Positions 6,954 through 14,802 of a stretch of DNA of 24,524 nt are shown here, piece after piece. The position numbers were made by a program, and so were the translations under genes. How positions within the stretch are numbered: position 1 is the first letter of the stretch; each line of letters starts with the position of its first letter. The DNA comes from CAYNFH01 sp964396385 (GTDB lineage Bacteria; Armatimonadota; Chthonomonadetes; Chthonomonadales; CAJBBX01): contig CAYNFH010000086.1 of the NCBI GenBank assembly GCA_964396385.1, positions 1-24,524 of the forward strand, given 5' to 3'. The notes under the pieces are model-generated. The model did no database searches and was not told where the DNA came from. It saw only the letters and a list, made by a program, of their open reading frames with translations.

Positions 6954-7311
6954 GCGACCACCTCACCCGCGGTCCCGGTTTCTCCCAGCTCCGCCGCAGA
7001 GACGGTGACCTATGGCCACGGCTCTAACGGGCGCACCCAGAGCGTCCACGACAACCGGGGAACCACAACGATCGCCTACGAGACCGGAAACGACCGCGTC
7101 TCCTCGGTCACAGATCCGGTGACCGGCGCCGTCTCCTACACTTATGGCCTTAGCGGCGAGCGGGCCAGCATGTCCCTTCCAGGAGGCGGCACCTGGAACT
7201 ATGCCTGCTCCAGCGGCGCGCTGAAGCTCATCGAGCCCAAGGACGACCCGAGCTCCATCTCTCACATGCTCCAGAGCATCACAGATGGCCAGGGACGGGT
7301 AGCGCGCTTCC
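6954..7311 (+). pseudogene. RHS/YD-repeat protein fragment
   Basis: In the frame that opens at 6954 the translation contains RHS/YD-like repeat signatures: ETVTYGHGSNGRTQSV, YETGNDRVSSVTDP and VSYTYGLSGERASM followed by LPGGGTWNY, then ITDGQGRVARF. These belong to the core of RHS/YD-repeat proteins, which are normally well over 1000 residues and secreted or surface-linked. Here only about 110 residues of recognisable repeat remain. There is no start region, signal peptide or core PxxxxDPxGL motif, and past about 7311 the frame loses similarity. It is a relic of a larger gene, consistent with rearrangement around the neighbouring IS element. A GTG at 7005 would open the frame, but translation is doubtful. 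Confidence 0.65.
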
Positions 7312-8001
7312 GTACAGGCGGACGAGGGCTGAGGGTTCCTCTGGCGCTCAATACCAGTAGATTCGCCACAACCGGGGTTCGGCGGCATCACTGGCCGGGA
7401 ACCGCGGTTTGGGGGCACTCTCCCCCAAGAATTACTGCTTGCAATCCTGCCGGATTTTCGTCCCGCGGCCCGAATCGGGCCAAAAACCAGTAGAAATACG
7501 GCAGGTAATTCTGTAACTTTTTCGCCGTCTGCGCCGTAGTATATAGTAGAGATCGCTCGCCGGCCCGCACTCCGGCTCCAACAACCGCATAACCCGGGTA
7601 GCTGAAGTCCATGCGCCCGCCTTTGGAACGAGGTCCCTCACGCGAAGAGGCCGCCTCCTCCGGGGCGGGCGCTTTCGTTGTTGCCCAGAAGCAGCAAGAA
7701 CTCAAAAGCTAGCTCGGCGGGAGCCTCGCGCTCCCAACAGATTGCTCAAGAGTGCACCAAACCGGAAGTCTGCCGCGGCCGTCTTCCAGGCAGCCGCGCC
7801 GCGCGGCTGCGTTCCGGCCGATGCGGGAGGGGAGTGGGGAGGGCCGGCAGGGTGAGGCGACGCCCGGCACTCCCGCAACGCACACTCGCACTGCTACAAC
7901 CGGGCGGCGGAGGCTCGCCCGAGAGGCCCACCCCACACAGGGCTGCAAGAAACGCCACTGTATCCGGAGCCTAAGAGAATCCGGCAGAAGGAAAGAAACT
8001 C
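7312..8001. other. Gene-poor stretch after the RHS relic; hairpins only
   Basis: No convincing gene is seen on either strand over about 690 bp. Small hairpins occur: GGGGG/CCCCC at 7410-7425, GGGAGC-CTCGC-GCTCCC at 7719-7735 (a motif typical of dispersed GC-rich intergenic repeats) and GCAGCCGCG-CCG-CGCGGCTGC at 7790-7810. A minus-strand frame around 7510-7550 reads IYYGADGEKV, weakly reminiscent of another YD-repeat, so the stretch may hold more RHS debris. The AT-richer segment 7480-7560 contrasts with its surroundings. Confidence 0.4.
7790..7810. repeat. 9-bp GC hairpin
   Basis: GCAGCCGCG (7790-7798) pairs perfectly with CGCGGCTGC (7802-7810) around a CCG loop. There is no U-tract, so a terminator role is doubtful. 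Confidence 0.45.
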
Positions 8002-8928
8002 ATGCACAACAACATGTCCACCCAGTCCCACCGGAAGGACCTGGAAATCTCCACCGTCCTCCTGCCGCCGGACCCCTCCTCCTGGACCGTCTCCCTGGAC
8101 CAGTGGCAGGAGGCAGGCCGCAGCCTCATCCACCAGGAGCAGCGCAACCGTCTCTCCATGTGCTTCGCCATCGGCGACTGGTACAACGCGGGTCACCTCA
8201 AGTGGGGCAGCCGCGCCAAAACCGTCGCCTCCGCCCTCCCACAGATGAGCTACAGGTTGGTGCGGGAATGCGCCTACGTGGCCAAGCGCTTTCCCCAGGA
8301 GCACCGATCCTCTTCTCTGCCCTGGAACCTCTACCGTGGTCTCGCTCCTGTCCCGCAGGAGCAGCGTTTCCTCTGGCTCAAACAGGCCGAAAGCGGCAGC
8401 ATCCCTCCGGACCAGTGGACTGCGCAGCTCAGCGCAATGCGCTGCGAGCGCTCCGCCGCTACATCCCGTGTCGGCGGAGGCCGACGCTCGGCCAACGGCC
8501 ACTCAGCGCCGGACCTTGGTCCGTGCGCGCGTTCGGCTGCGCCGCAGTCCCGCCAAGCTCCATCAACCGCCGGCCAAACGGAGCCGGTGTCGCATTCCGA
8601 GGACGGTAATTTGACACGCGCGTGTCAAATTGCAGGAGAAGCGCCGATTCGGCCTGCGCCAGAGGCGGATGGCTCGAATCTGGCGCCGCCGCGCCATTTT
8701 GAGACAATGTCTCACCGGCGCACGCCGCCGTGCCCGGCAGGTGCTGCCAGACAGAGCGCCGGCAGGAACCACAAGGATGTCACTTTGCCGCATCCGGGCT
8801 TTACCGGCCCTGCCAGGAACTCCTATGATGATACAATGGTCATTGCCGATCCCGGCACGCCCGGCGGAGCCAGACCTCCGGATCGTTGCCATCGCATTTT
8901 CGTGCGAACTGGCGCTCGTTCCCGGTAA
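8002..8928 (+). CDS. Putative LmbU-like DNA-binding protein with long disordered tail
   Basis: Residues 34-147 of this 308-residue product resemble the helical domain of LmbU-type and related regulator-like proteins. The pattern is WQEAGRSL, then a FAIGDWYNAG block, MSYRLVRECAYVAKRFP, an SLPWNLYRGLAPVPQEQ stretch and FLWLKQAESG. Such domains occur in actinobacterial LmbU regulators and in many uncharacterised proteins; DNA binding is inferred from that resemblance. From about residue 150 the sequence becomes Pro/Ala/Arg/Ser-rich without clear structure. The DNA encoding it contains a perfect 24-bp palindrome (8608-8631) and a second one (8700-8714), so part of the tail may not be conserved coding sequence. 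The ATG at 8002 has AAGGAAAG upstream; an ATG at 8014 is an alternative. There is no signal peptide. The N-terminal domain call is moderate and the tail uncertain. Confidence 0.55.
   Translation: MHNNMSTQSHRKDLEISTVLLPPDPSSWTVSLDQWQEAGRSLIHQEQRNRLSMCFAIGDWYNAGHLKWGSRAKTVASALPQMSYRLVRECAYVAKRFPQEHRSSSLPWNLYRGLAPVPQEQRFLWLKQAESGSIPPDQWTAQLSAMRCERSAATSRVGGGRRSANGHSAPDLGPCARSAAPQSRQAPSTAGQTEPVSHSEDGNLTRACQIAGEAPIRPAPEADGSNLAPPRHFETMSHRRTPPCPAGAARQSAGRNHKDVTLPHPGFTGPARNSYDDTMVIADPGTPGGARPPDRCHRIFVRTGARSR
8608..8631. promoter_or_regulatory. Perfect 24-bp palindrome, operator-like
   Basis: Half-site AATTTGACACGC is followed directly by its exact complement GCGTGTCAAATT. A 24-bp perfect palindrome with no spacer is much more typical of a dimeric regulator's operator than of coding sequence. 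It shares its TGA(C/G)AC...GT(G/C)TCA form with the site at 8700-8714. It lies inside the predicted tail of the LmbU-like gene and about 360-400 bp upstream of the DUF1592 gene. Confidence 0.6.
8681..8700 (+). terminator. Possible short intrinsic terminator inside the LmbU-like ORF tail
   Basis: TGGCGC-CGCC-GCGCCA (8681-8696) forms a 6-bp GC-rich stem followed by TTTT (8697-8700). It is short and lies within an open frame, so it is tentative. If real, it would suggest the functional transcript ends before the annotated stop. Confidence 0.25.
8700..8714. promoter_or_regulatory. Second operator-like palindrome
   Basis: TGAGACA-A-TGTCTCA is a 15-bp perfect inverted repeat. Its half-site TGAGAC differs from TGACAC of the 8608-8631 palindrome at one position. 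The two centres are about 88 bp apart. Confidence 0.5.
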
Positions 8929-9012
8929 CATTCGGCACTTTCAACGTATCAAAGACTTAGAGGTGGAGTGCTGGCTTTGAGCCCTCCTGAATTCTATCCT
9001 CGCGCGACAGAG

Positions 9013-11331
9013 ATGATTCTCGGTAAGTTCCACCGTACGATTCGACGCAGCGTCTTCCTGGCGGCACTGTCCGCTCCCATACTCGGCCTTCTCGGCGCGA
9101 GCGCGCTCCCAACCGCCAGTGCGCGCCCGGGAGAGCAGATCTTCCGGCAGCAGTGCGCCGCGTGCCACGGGGCGAAGGGGCAGGGGACGAAGGCTTACAA
9201 CAAGCCGCTGGCCGGCTCAAAGTCCGTGGGCGAGCTCGCGAGCTTCATCGCGAAGTCCATGCCGCCCGGAGCGCCCCGCAAGCTCCCGAAGGCGGACGCC
9301 CAGCGCGTAGCCGGCTACATCTACAGCGCCTTTTACTCACCCCTGGCGAGAGCCCGTAACCGCCCCGCGCGCGTAGAGCTCTCGCACCTCACCGTGCGCC
9401 AGTACCGCAACACGCTCACGGACCTCATCGGCAGCTTCCGCCCCGCCATCAAGCTGGACGACCGCCATGGACTGAGTGGCGAGTACTTCAAGACCGGCCA
9501 CTTCGATAGTGGGGACCGCGTCCTCCAGCGCCTGGACCCGGAGATTCACTTCGATTACGGCACGGGCGATCCGGACAAGACGCAGCCGGATCCGTACCAG
9601 TTCGCCATGCGGTGGGAGGGCTCGGTCATCCCCGCAGACACGGGCGAGTACGAGTTCATCGTCCGGACGGAGCAGGCGGCCCAGCTCTGGATCAACGACA
9701 TGGAGCGCCCGCTCATAGACGCGCTGGTGAAGTCCGGTAACGACAACGAGTACCGCGCCACGATCTACCTGGTGGGCGGCCGGCCGTACCCGCTCCGGCT
9801 GGACTTCTCCAAGGGCGTGCAGGGGGTGGACAACCTCGCGGAGGTGCGGAAGAAACCCCCGGCCAGGGCTTCGCTGAGCCTGGAGTGGCGGCCGCCGAAG
9901 CGGCCCGCGGAGGTGATCCCGCAGCGGTGCCTCTGCCCGGTCGTGGTCCCGACCGCCTACGTCGCCTCCACACCGTTCCCGCCGGACGACCGCAGCGCCG
10001 GCTTCGAGAGGGCGGATTCCGTGTCCAAGGAGTGGGAGCAGGCCACCACGGATGGGGCTATCGACGCGGCGCGCTACGTCACCGCCCATCTCAAGGAGCT
10101 GTCCGGGGCGGGGGAGGACGTGCAGGACCGCCCGGCAAAGCTCCTCGCCTGGTGCCGCACCTTCGTGGAGCGTGCCTTTCGCCGGTCGCTCACTCCGGCG
10201 ATCGAGCGACTCTACGTGGACCAGCCGTTCAAGGGCGCTCCGGACCCCGAGACTGGCTTAAAACGGGTGGTCCTGCTGGCGCTCGCTTCCCCTCGCTTCC
10301 TGTACCGCGGCCTGAATGCCGCGTCGCCGGACGCGTATGACGTGGCTTCCAGGCTCTCCTTCGCGCTCTGGGACTCGCTGCCGGATCAGGAGCTGCTCAA
10401 GGCCGCCGCGAGCGGGCAGCTCTCCACCCGGGAGCAGGTCGAGCAGCAGGCAAGCCGCATGGCCCAGGACCCGCGCGCCTGGTACAAACTGAGGGACTTC
10501 CTGCTCCAGTGGCTCAGGGTGGACAACTACCCGGACCTCTCGAAGGACCCGAAGAAGTACCCCGGCTTCGACCAGTCGATTGCGGCCGACCTGCGCACCT
10601 CGCTGGAGCTCTTCCTGCAGCAGGTGGCCTGGAGCGAAAGGTCCGACTTTCGGGAGCTGCTGCTCTCGGACAGGCTGATGATGGACGGCCGGCTGGCGAA
10701 GATCTACGGCTGCGGACTGCCGCAGGACGCGCCGTTTGAGCCGGTGGAGCTGGATCCCTGCGAGCGCGCCGGCGTGCTCACGCACCCGTACCTGCTCTCC
10801 AGCTTTGCCTATGTGGACGGCAGCTCGCCCATCCACCGCGGAGTGCTCATCGCCCGGAGCCTGTTGGGCCGTGCGCTCATGCCGCCGCCCCAGGCGTTTA
10901 CGCCGCTTCCGTCCAGCCTGCACCCTCACATGACCACCCGCCAGCGTGTGGCCCTCCAGACCAAGCCGGCGGCGTGTCTGGGCTGCCACGGAATGATCAA
11001 CCCGCTCGGCTTCACGCTGGAGAAGTTCGATGCCATCGGGCGGCTGCGCACCGAGGACAACGGCCAGCCGGTGGACGCCAGTGGCAGCTACAAAACGCGC
11101 GACGGGCAGGTGGTCCGATTCCATGGCGTGCGCGATCTGGCCCGCTATCTCGCGACCAGCGACGACGCCCATACGGCGTTCGTGGAGAAACTGTTTCAGT
11201 ATATGATGAAGCAGCCGGTGCAGGCGTACGGGCCCGCCGCCCTGCCGGAGCTGGAGAAGAGCTTCGCCGCGAATCAGTTCAGCATCCGCAAGCAGATGGT
11301 AGCCACCGCAACCCTCTGTGCGCTGAAGTGA
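9013..11331 (+). CDS. Secreted cytochrome c / PA14 / DUF1587-1592-1588-1585 family protein
   Basis: The 772-residue product starts with an export signal: basic residues, a hydrophobic core and a likely cleavage near TASA. A class I cytochrome c domain follows with heme motif CAACH at 48-52. Next comes a DUF1587-like segment (LTVRQYRNTLTDLIG), an embedded PA14-like domain (about 153-295) and then DUF1595/1592-like helices (FVERAFRRSLTPAIERLY, VASRLSFALWDSLPDQELL). DUF1588 carries a second CxxCH (CLGCHG, C655-H659) before NPLGFTLEKFDAIG, and DUF1585 is at the C-terminus. This is the planctomycete/verrucomicrobial-type cytochrome protein normally paired with DUF1552. The biochemical role of the family is not established; a redox role outside the cytoplasm, possibly with carbohydrate binding through PA14, is inference. 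The start could be GTG 8968 or TTG 8977 (GGTGGAG nearby); I prefer ATG 9013 because it gives a normal signal peptide. Confidence 0.88.
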   Translation: MILGKFHRTIRRSVFLAALSAPILGLLGASALPTASARPGEQIFRQQCAACHGAKGQGTKAYNKPLAGSKSVGELASFIAKSMPPGAPRKLPKADAQRVAGYIYSAFYSPLARARNRPARVELSHLTVRQYRNTLTDLIGSFRPAIKLDDRHGLSGEYFKTGHFDSGDRVLQRLDPEIHFDYGTGDPDKTQPDPYQFAMRWEGSVIPADTGEYEFIVRTEQAAQLWINDMERPLIDALVKSGNDNEYRATIYLVGGRPYPLRLDFSKGVQGVDNLAEVRKKPPARASLSLEWRPPKRPAEVIPQRCLCPVVVPTAYVASTPFPPDDRSAGFERADSVSKEWEQATTDGAIDAARYVTAHLKELSGAGEDVQDRPAKLLAWCRTFVERAFRRSLTPAIERLYVDQPFKGAPDPETGLKRVVLLALASPRFLYRGLNAASPDAYDVASRLSFALWDSLPDQELLKAAASGQLSTREQVEQQASRMAQDPRAWYKLRDFLLQWLRVDNYPDLSKDPKKYPGFDQSIAADLRTSLELFLQQVAWSERSDFRELLLSDRLMMDGRLAKIYGCGLPQDAPFEPVELDPCERAGVLTHPYLLSSFAYVDGSSPIHRGVLIARSLLGRALMPPPQAFTPLPSSLHPHMTTRQRVALQTKPAACLGCHGMINPLGFTLEKFDAIGRLRTEDNGQPVDASGSYKTRDGQVVRFHGVRDLARYLATSDDAHTAFVEKLFQYMMKQPVQAYGPAALPELEKSFAANQFSIRKQMVATATLCALK

Positions 11332-11375
11332 TAAACTGTCGGTACATGAATCGGATGCTGCCGAAAGGAATGAAC

Positions 11376-12692
11376 ATGAGCTACAGGAACACAAGGCGGG
11401 AGTTTCTGCGCGATCTGGGACTCAGCGCGGCAGTACTGCCGTTCGTAACCAACCTACCCTGCCTCGCCGCGCCCAACCAGAAGCACCGCAAGCAGCGGCT
11501 GGTCATTATGTTCAGCCCGGACGGCGTTATCCCGAACACATTCTGGCCGGATGAGGAGGGCGAGCAGTTTACCCTCAAGGACAGCCTTAAGCCTCTGGAG
11601 CCGTTCCGCAGCCGCACCCTGGTCCTGCACGGCGTCTGTGACCGCGTGCGCGGCGACGGGGACAACCACATGCGCGGCATGGGGTGTCTCCTGACCGGCA
11701 TCGAGCTGTTTCCGGGCAACATTCAGGGCGGATCGGACACCCCGGCCGGCTGGGCGAGCGGCATCTCCATCGACCAGGAGATCAAGGGATTTCTCCAGAA
11801 GGACCCGGCCACCCGTACCCGCTTCGGCTCGCTGGAGTTCGGCGTTCTGGTGCCGGAGCGCGCCGATACCTGGACCCGCTGGTCCTATTCCGGACCGAAC
11901 AAGCCCATCGCGCCCATCGACAACCCCTATCAGATGTTCGCCAGGCTGTACGGCCGCGCCAAGGACCAGGAGAACCTCAAGAGCGTGCTGGACGACCTGA
12001 AGGATGATCTGGCCACGGTGCGCGCCCACGTTGCCATGGAGGACCGGCGGATCCTGGACGAGCACGCCGCCCTGGTCCGGGAGATGGAGCTGGAGATCCG
12101 CTCATCCAATGCCAGTGATGTGGGCCACGCGGTGCCGGTTCTGGAGCCGGGCATCCGCCGCGACAACGACAATATGCCGCAGATCAGCAAGCAGCAGATA
12201 GATCTGCTGGTGAACAGCTTCGCAGCGGACTTCGCGCGCGTGGCTACCCTTCAGTACACCAACTCGGTGGGCCAGGCGCGCATGCACTGGCTCAATATCG
12301 GCGAAGGCCAGCACGACCTTTCCCACAAACCGGACGAGGACAAGGACGCTCAGGACAAGCTCACCCGCATTAACCAGTGGTACTGCGGCCAGCTCGCCTA
12401 CCTGGCCAGGCGCCTCTCGGAAACGCCGGAACCGGGCGGCTCGGGCAGCCTGCTGGACAGCACGCTCATCGTCTGGACCAACGAGCTGGGCAAGGGGAAC
12501 TCGCACACGCTGGACAACATCCCCTTCGTGGCCGTCGGCAGCGCGCCCGGCTTCCGGATGGGCCGCGCCGTCAAGTTCTCTCGCGTGCCCCACAACCGGC
12601 TGCTCATGTCGCTGGCCCACGGCTTCGGCCATCGCATCACCCGCTTCGGCAATCCGGACTTCTGCGGCGACGGGCCGTTGAGCCTGACGTGA
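11376..12692 (+). CDS. DUF1552 family protein with Tat signal
   Basis: The 438-residue product begins with a twin-arginine signal (TRREFL at residues 6-11, then a hydrophobic stretch LGLSAAVLPF). It continues as a DUF1552 protein: RLVIMFSPDGVIPNTFWP, the GDGDNHMRGMGCLLTG region and a C-terminal block with IVWTNELGKGNSHTLDN, which resembles alkaline-phosphatase/DUF1501-like folds. Tat export suggests a folded, perhaps cofactor- or metal-bearing periplasmic protein. It follows the DUF1592 gene by 44 bases in the same direction, the standard pairing of these families, so the two products probably work together; the substrate is unknown. ATG 11376 is chosen because AAAGGA lies 6 bases upstream; 11346, 11355 and 11370 are in-frame alternatives. 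The gene ends 10 bases from a convergent MFS gene. Confidence 0.88.
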   Translation: MSYRNTRREFLRDLGLSAAVLPFVTNLPCLAAPNQKHRKQRLVIMFSPDGVIPNTFWPDEEGEQFTLKDSLKPLEPFRSRTLVLHGVCDRVRGDGDNHMRGMGCLLTGIELFPGNIQGGSDTPAGWASGISIDQEIKGFLQKDPATRTRFGSLEFGVLVPERADTWTRWSYSGPNKPIAPIDNPYQMFARLYGRAKDQENLKSVLDDLKDDLATVRAHVAMEDRRILDEHAALVREMELEIRSSNASDVGHAVPVLEPGIRRDNDNMPQISKQQIDLLVNSFAADFARVATLQYTNSVGQARMHWLNIGEGQHDLSHKPDEDKDAQDKLTRINQWYCGQLAYLARRLSETPEPGGSGSLLDSTLIVWTNELGKGNSHTLDNIPFVAVGSAPGFRMGRAVKFSRVPHNRLLMSLAHGFGHRITRFGNPDFCGDGPLSLT

Positions 12693-12702
12693 CCCGGTGG
12701 GC

Positions 12703-14070
12703 TTAATCCACGCCAGCGGCGAGAGGGGAGGGGTCCTCTTCAGGCTCGCCAACCGGGTCTACAGCAATATGGGAGGGCTGGCGGCGGAGGAGGCCGCCGA
12801 GAACCGCCGAGAGGAGCATGAGCGCTGTGGCCGTGTAGAGACCCGCGGTGTAGCCGCCGCCGTTGTGCTCCTTGAGGTAACCCATAATCGTGGGGCCGAA
12901 GAAGCCGCCCAGGTTCCCCACGGAGTTGATCATCGCGATCCCGCCGGCCGCCGCCCGCGCGCCGAGGAGGTTGGTGGTCAGCGCCCAGTAGCTGCCCGCC
13001 CCGATCCGCTCTCCCAGGGCGTTCAGCGCCAGGGCCGCGACGGTCCACTCGGCGCTGGGCGCGAAGACCAAGCCCAGGAACCCCAGTGACGCCACCGTGT
13101 AGCCCATCGCCACGTGCAGCCTGCGTCGCCCGGTCCGGTCCGAGTGGCCCGCGGCGATGGTCATGGCAATGGCCCCCACTATCGCCGGCACGATTCCCAC
13201 TGTGGCCACGAACGAATCGGACCATGCTCCTCCGCTCCGCGCCTTGATGAGCTGCGGCCCGAAGAACCCGACCGCGTTGCCGGCCGTAGCGGAGATGAGG
13301 AAGATCAGGCACATCTGGAGAATGCGCGGCTCTAAGAGCGCAACCCGCAGCGAGAGGTGCTGCACGCACTGTTTGTTGCGCGCCTCGCCGGCCAGCCGCG
13401 CGGCCAGCCATCGCTTCTCCTCCGCGCTCAGCCAGTCCGCCTGCGCGGGCCGGTCCGGCAGGAGGGCCAGCACCACAAAGCCCAGCAGGATAGAAGGCAC
13501 ACCTTCCAGGATGAAGATCCACTGCCAGCCGGAAAGGCCGAGCAGCCCGTTCATCCTTAGCAGCAGCCCGCCGAGCGGACCACCGAACAGCCCCAGCACC
13601 GCCGTCAGCGCCAGGAAGCGTGAGATGGCGCGGGCCCGGGAGGTGGCCGGGACCCAGTAGGTGAGGTAGAGGATCACCCCCGGGTAAAAACCTGCCTCCG
13701 CCAGTCCCAGCAGGAACCGCAGCGCATAGAAGCTGATGGGAGACCGGACAAACAACATGGCGGTGGAGACGGCCCCCCAGGTCATCATGATGCGCGCGAT
13801 CCACCGCCGCGCGCCCACGCGCTCCATGATGAGGTTGCTCGGGACCTCAAACAGGAAGTACCCGACGAAGAAGAGCCCGGCGCCGAAGCCGTACACCTCG
13901 TCGCTGAAGCGCAGGTCCTGCTTCATGGTGAGCGCTGCGATGCTCACGTTGCCCCGGTCCAGCAGGCAGAACACGTAGAGGATGGCCACGAAAGGGGCGA
14001 GCCGGGCCATTACTTTGGCCACAATGGCCCGCTCGGTCTCTATCGCTCGGAAGGGGTCGGTGCCGTTCAT
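12703..14070 (-). CDS. MFS transporter, anion:cation symporter (ACS)-like
   Basis: The 455-residue product has about 12 hydrophobic helices and typical ACS-subfamily sequences. These are LLDRGNVSIAAL in helix 1 with the following MKQDL, GYFLFEVPSNLIMERVGARRW between helices 2 and 3, FLLGLAEAGFYPGVILYLTYW in helix 4, and GWQWIFILEGVPSILLG in helix 6. A central loop ends in LPDRPAQADWLSAEEK. Members import organic anions such as sugar acids, tartrate, phthalate or pantothenate with protons across the inner membrane; the substrate here cannot be decided. The ATG at 14070 gives the normal family length. The frame stays open upstream to 14490, but that part runs antisense to the DinB gene and has no transporter similarity. 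A long hairpin lies in its 5' region. Confidence 0.9.
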   Translation of the reverse strand: MNGTDPFRAIETERAIVAKVMARLAPFVAILYVFCLLDRGNVSIAALTMKQDLRFSDEVYGFGAGLFFVGYFLFEVPSNLIMERVGARRWIARIMMTWGAVSTAMLFVRSPISFYALRFLLGLAEAGFYPGVILYLTYWVPATSRARAISRFLALTAVLGLFGGPLGGLLLRMNGLLGLSGWQWIFILEGVPSILLGFVVLALLPDRPAQADWLSAEEKRWLAARLAGEARNKQCVQHLSLRVALLEPRILQMCLIFLISATAGNAVGFFGPQLIKARSGGAWSDSFVATVGIVPAIVGAIAMTIAAGHSDRTGRRRLHVAMGYTVASLGFLGLVFAPSAEWTVAALALNALGERIGAGSYWALTTNLLGARAAAGGIAMINSVGNLGGFFGPTIMGYLKEHNGGGYTAGLYTATALMLLSAVLGGLLRRQPSHIAVDPVGEPEEDPSPLAAGVD

Positions 14071-14132
14071 GTTGCGACTACTTGCGCGACACCGCGCAGG
14101 ATTCCTGCCGTCCAGGGGGCGCACGCGAAAAC

Positions 14133-14164
14133 GAGCTCTGCCGGCGTTGCGACCGGCAGAGCTC
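14133..14164 (-). terminator. 12-bp hairpin with short U-tract in the MFS leader (possible attenuator)
   Basis: GAGCTCTGCCGG (14133-14144) pairs perfectly with CCGGCAGAGCTC (14153-14164) around an 8-base loop. Read on the minus strand the stem is followed by GTTTTC. It therefore looks like a weak terminator located about 60 bases before the MFS start codon. It could attenuate MFS expression or stop antisense transcripts from the divergent DinB side. Confidence 0.45.
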
Positions 14165-14323
14165 GCTGAATCCTGGCCTGGACTCAGATTCTTTCGATCA
14201 GCCCCATCCACCGTTTCCACGCTTCGGTGTGGGCATGCCGGTTGGCAGGCACGGTGCAGCGCGAGCTCTCCCAATACGGTATCCTTGATGCCGGTTCGGC
14301 ATTTCGGCGAGGAGGATTGTGCC

Positions 14324-14797
14324 ATGGACGATTTAGCGCCGCTCAGGGAGCACCTGGTCAAACTGCTTCGCGGCGGGCAGGCGTACGATACGTTCGAGGA
14401 GATAGCCAGCGAGTGGACCCCGGAGCTCCGGACCCGCATCCCAAACGGAGTGGAGCACAGCGCGTGGCAGATCCTGGAGCATATGCGCATCTGCCTGCGC
14501 GATATCCTGGACTTCAGCCAGAACGAAGAGGAAACCTACGTTGAACGCAAGTGGCCGGACGAGTACTGGCCCAGCACGCCCGGCCCGGCTGATTCCAACG
14601 GTTGGGACCAGACTGTCCGCGCGTACCTTGCGGACCGCGAGGAGATGGATGCCCTGGTACGCGATCCTAACCGGGACCTGTTCTCGCCCTTCCCGTGGGG
14701 CGACGGTCAGACCCTGCTGCGTGAGGCGCTCCTGGCTGCGGACCACGCGTCCTACCATCTGGGCCAGCTCGTGACCCTCCGCGGTCTCTTCGGTTGA
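14324..14797 (+). CDS. DinB-family (DinB/YfiT-like four-helix) protein
   Basis: The 157-residue product has the DinB-superfamily pattern. A metal-binding His triad is formed by H53 (WQILEHMRICLRDIL) and H141/H145 (ADHASYHLGQLVTLR, an HxxxH near the C-terminus). It is predicted to be all-helical and cytoplasmic. Members bind a divalent metal and include thiol-dependent transferases and damage-inducible proteins; the specific reaction is unknown. The ATG at 14324 has GAGGAGG about 9 bases upstream, a strong ribosome binding site. Its TGA (14795-14797) overlaps a TTG codon in the frame of the next gene. The two may therefore be coupled, although the downstream gene's better start is a few bases later. 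Confidence 0.82.
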   Translation: MDDLAPLREHLVKLLRGGQAYDTFEEIASEWTPELRTRIPNGVEHSAWQILEHMRICLRDILDFSQNEEETYVERKWPDEYWPSTPGPADSNGWDQTVRAYLADREEMDALVRDPNRDLFSPFPWGDGQTLLREALLAADHASYHLGQLVTLRGLFG

Positions 14798-14802
14798 TCC
14801 GA

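Noticed and set aside
7388..7705. 105-residue minus-strand ORF
   Set aside because: It has a TTG start, no ribosome binding site, no recognisable domain and an odd composition; kept only as a hint of further RHS debris in another frame.
8563..8931. 122-residue minus-strand ORF opposite the LmbU-like tail
   Set aside because: It is low-complexity and domain-free; the perfect palindrome makes both strands read the same peptide there, which is not evidence of coding.
10974..11375. Upstream extension of the DUF1552 gene
   Set aside because: It lies within the DUF1592-family gene in another frame; the Tat signal and ribosome binding site place the start at 11376.
13982..14323. N-terminal extension of the DinB gene
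   Set aside because: It overlaps the MFS start and the hairpin region; the ATG at 14324 has a strong ribosome binding site and a normal DinB length.
14071..14490. N-terminal extension of the MFS gene up to 14490
   Set aside because: The extension runs antisense through the DinB gene and adds 140 residues unlike any transporter; the ATG at 14070 gives the family's normal length.
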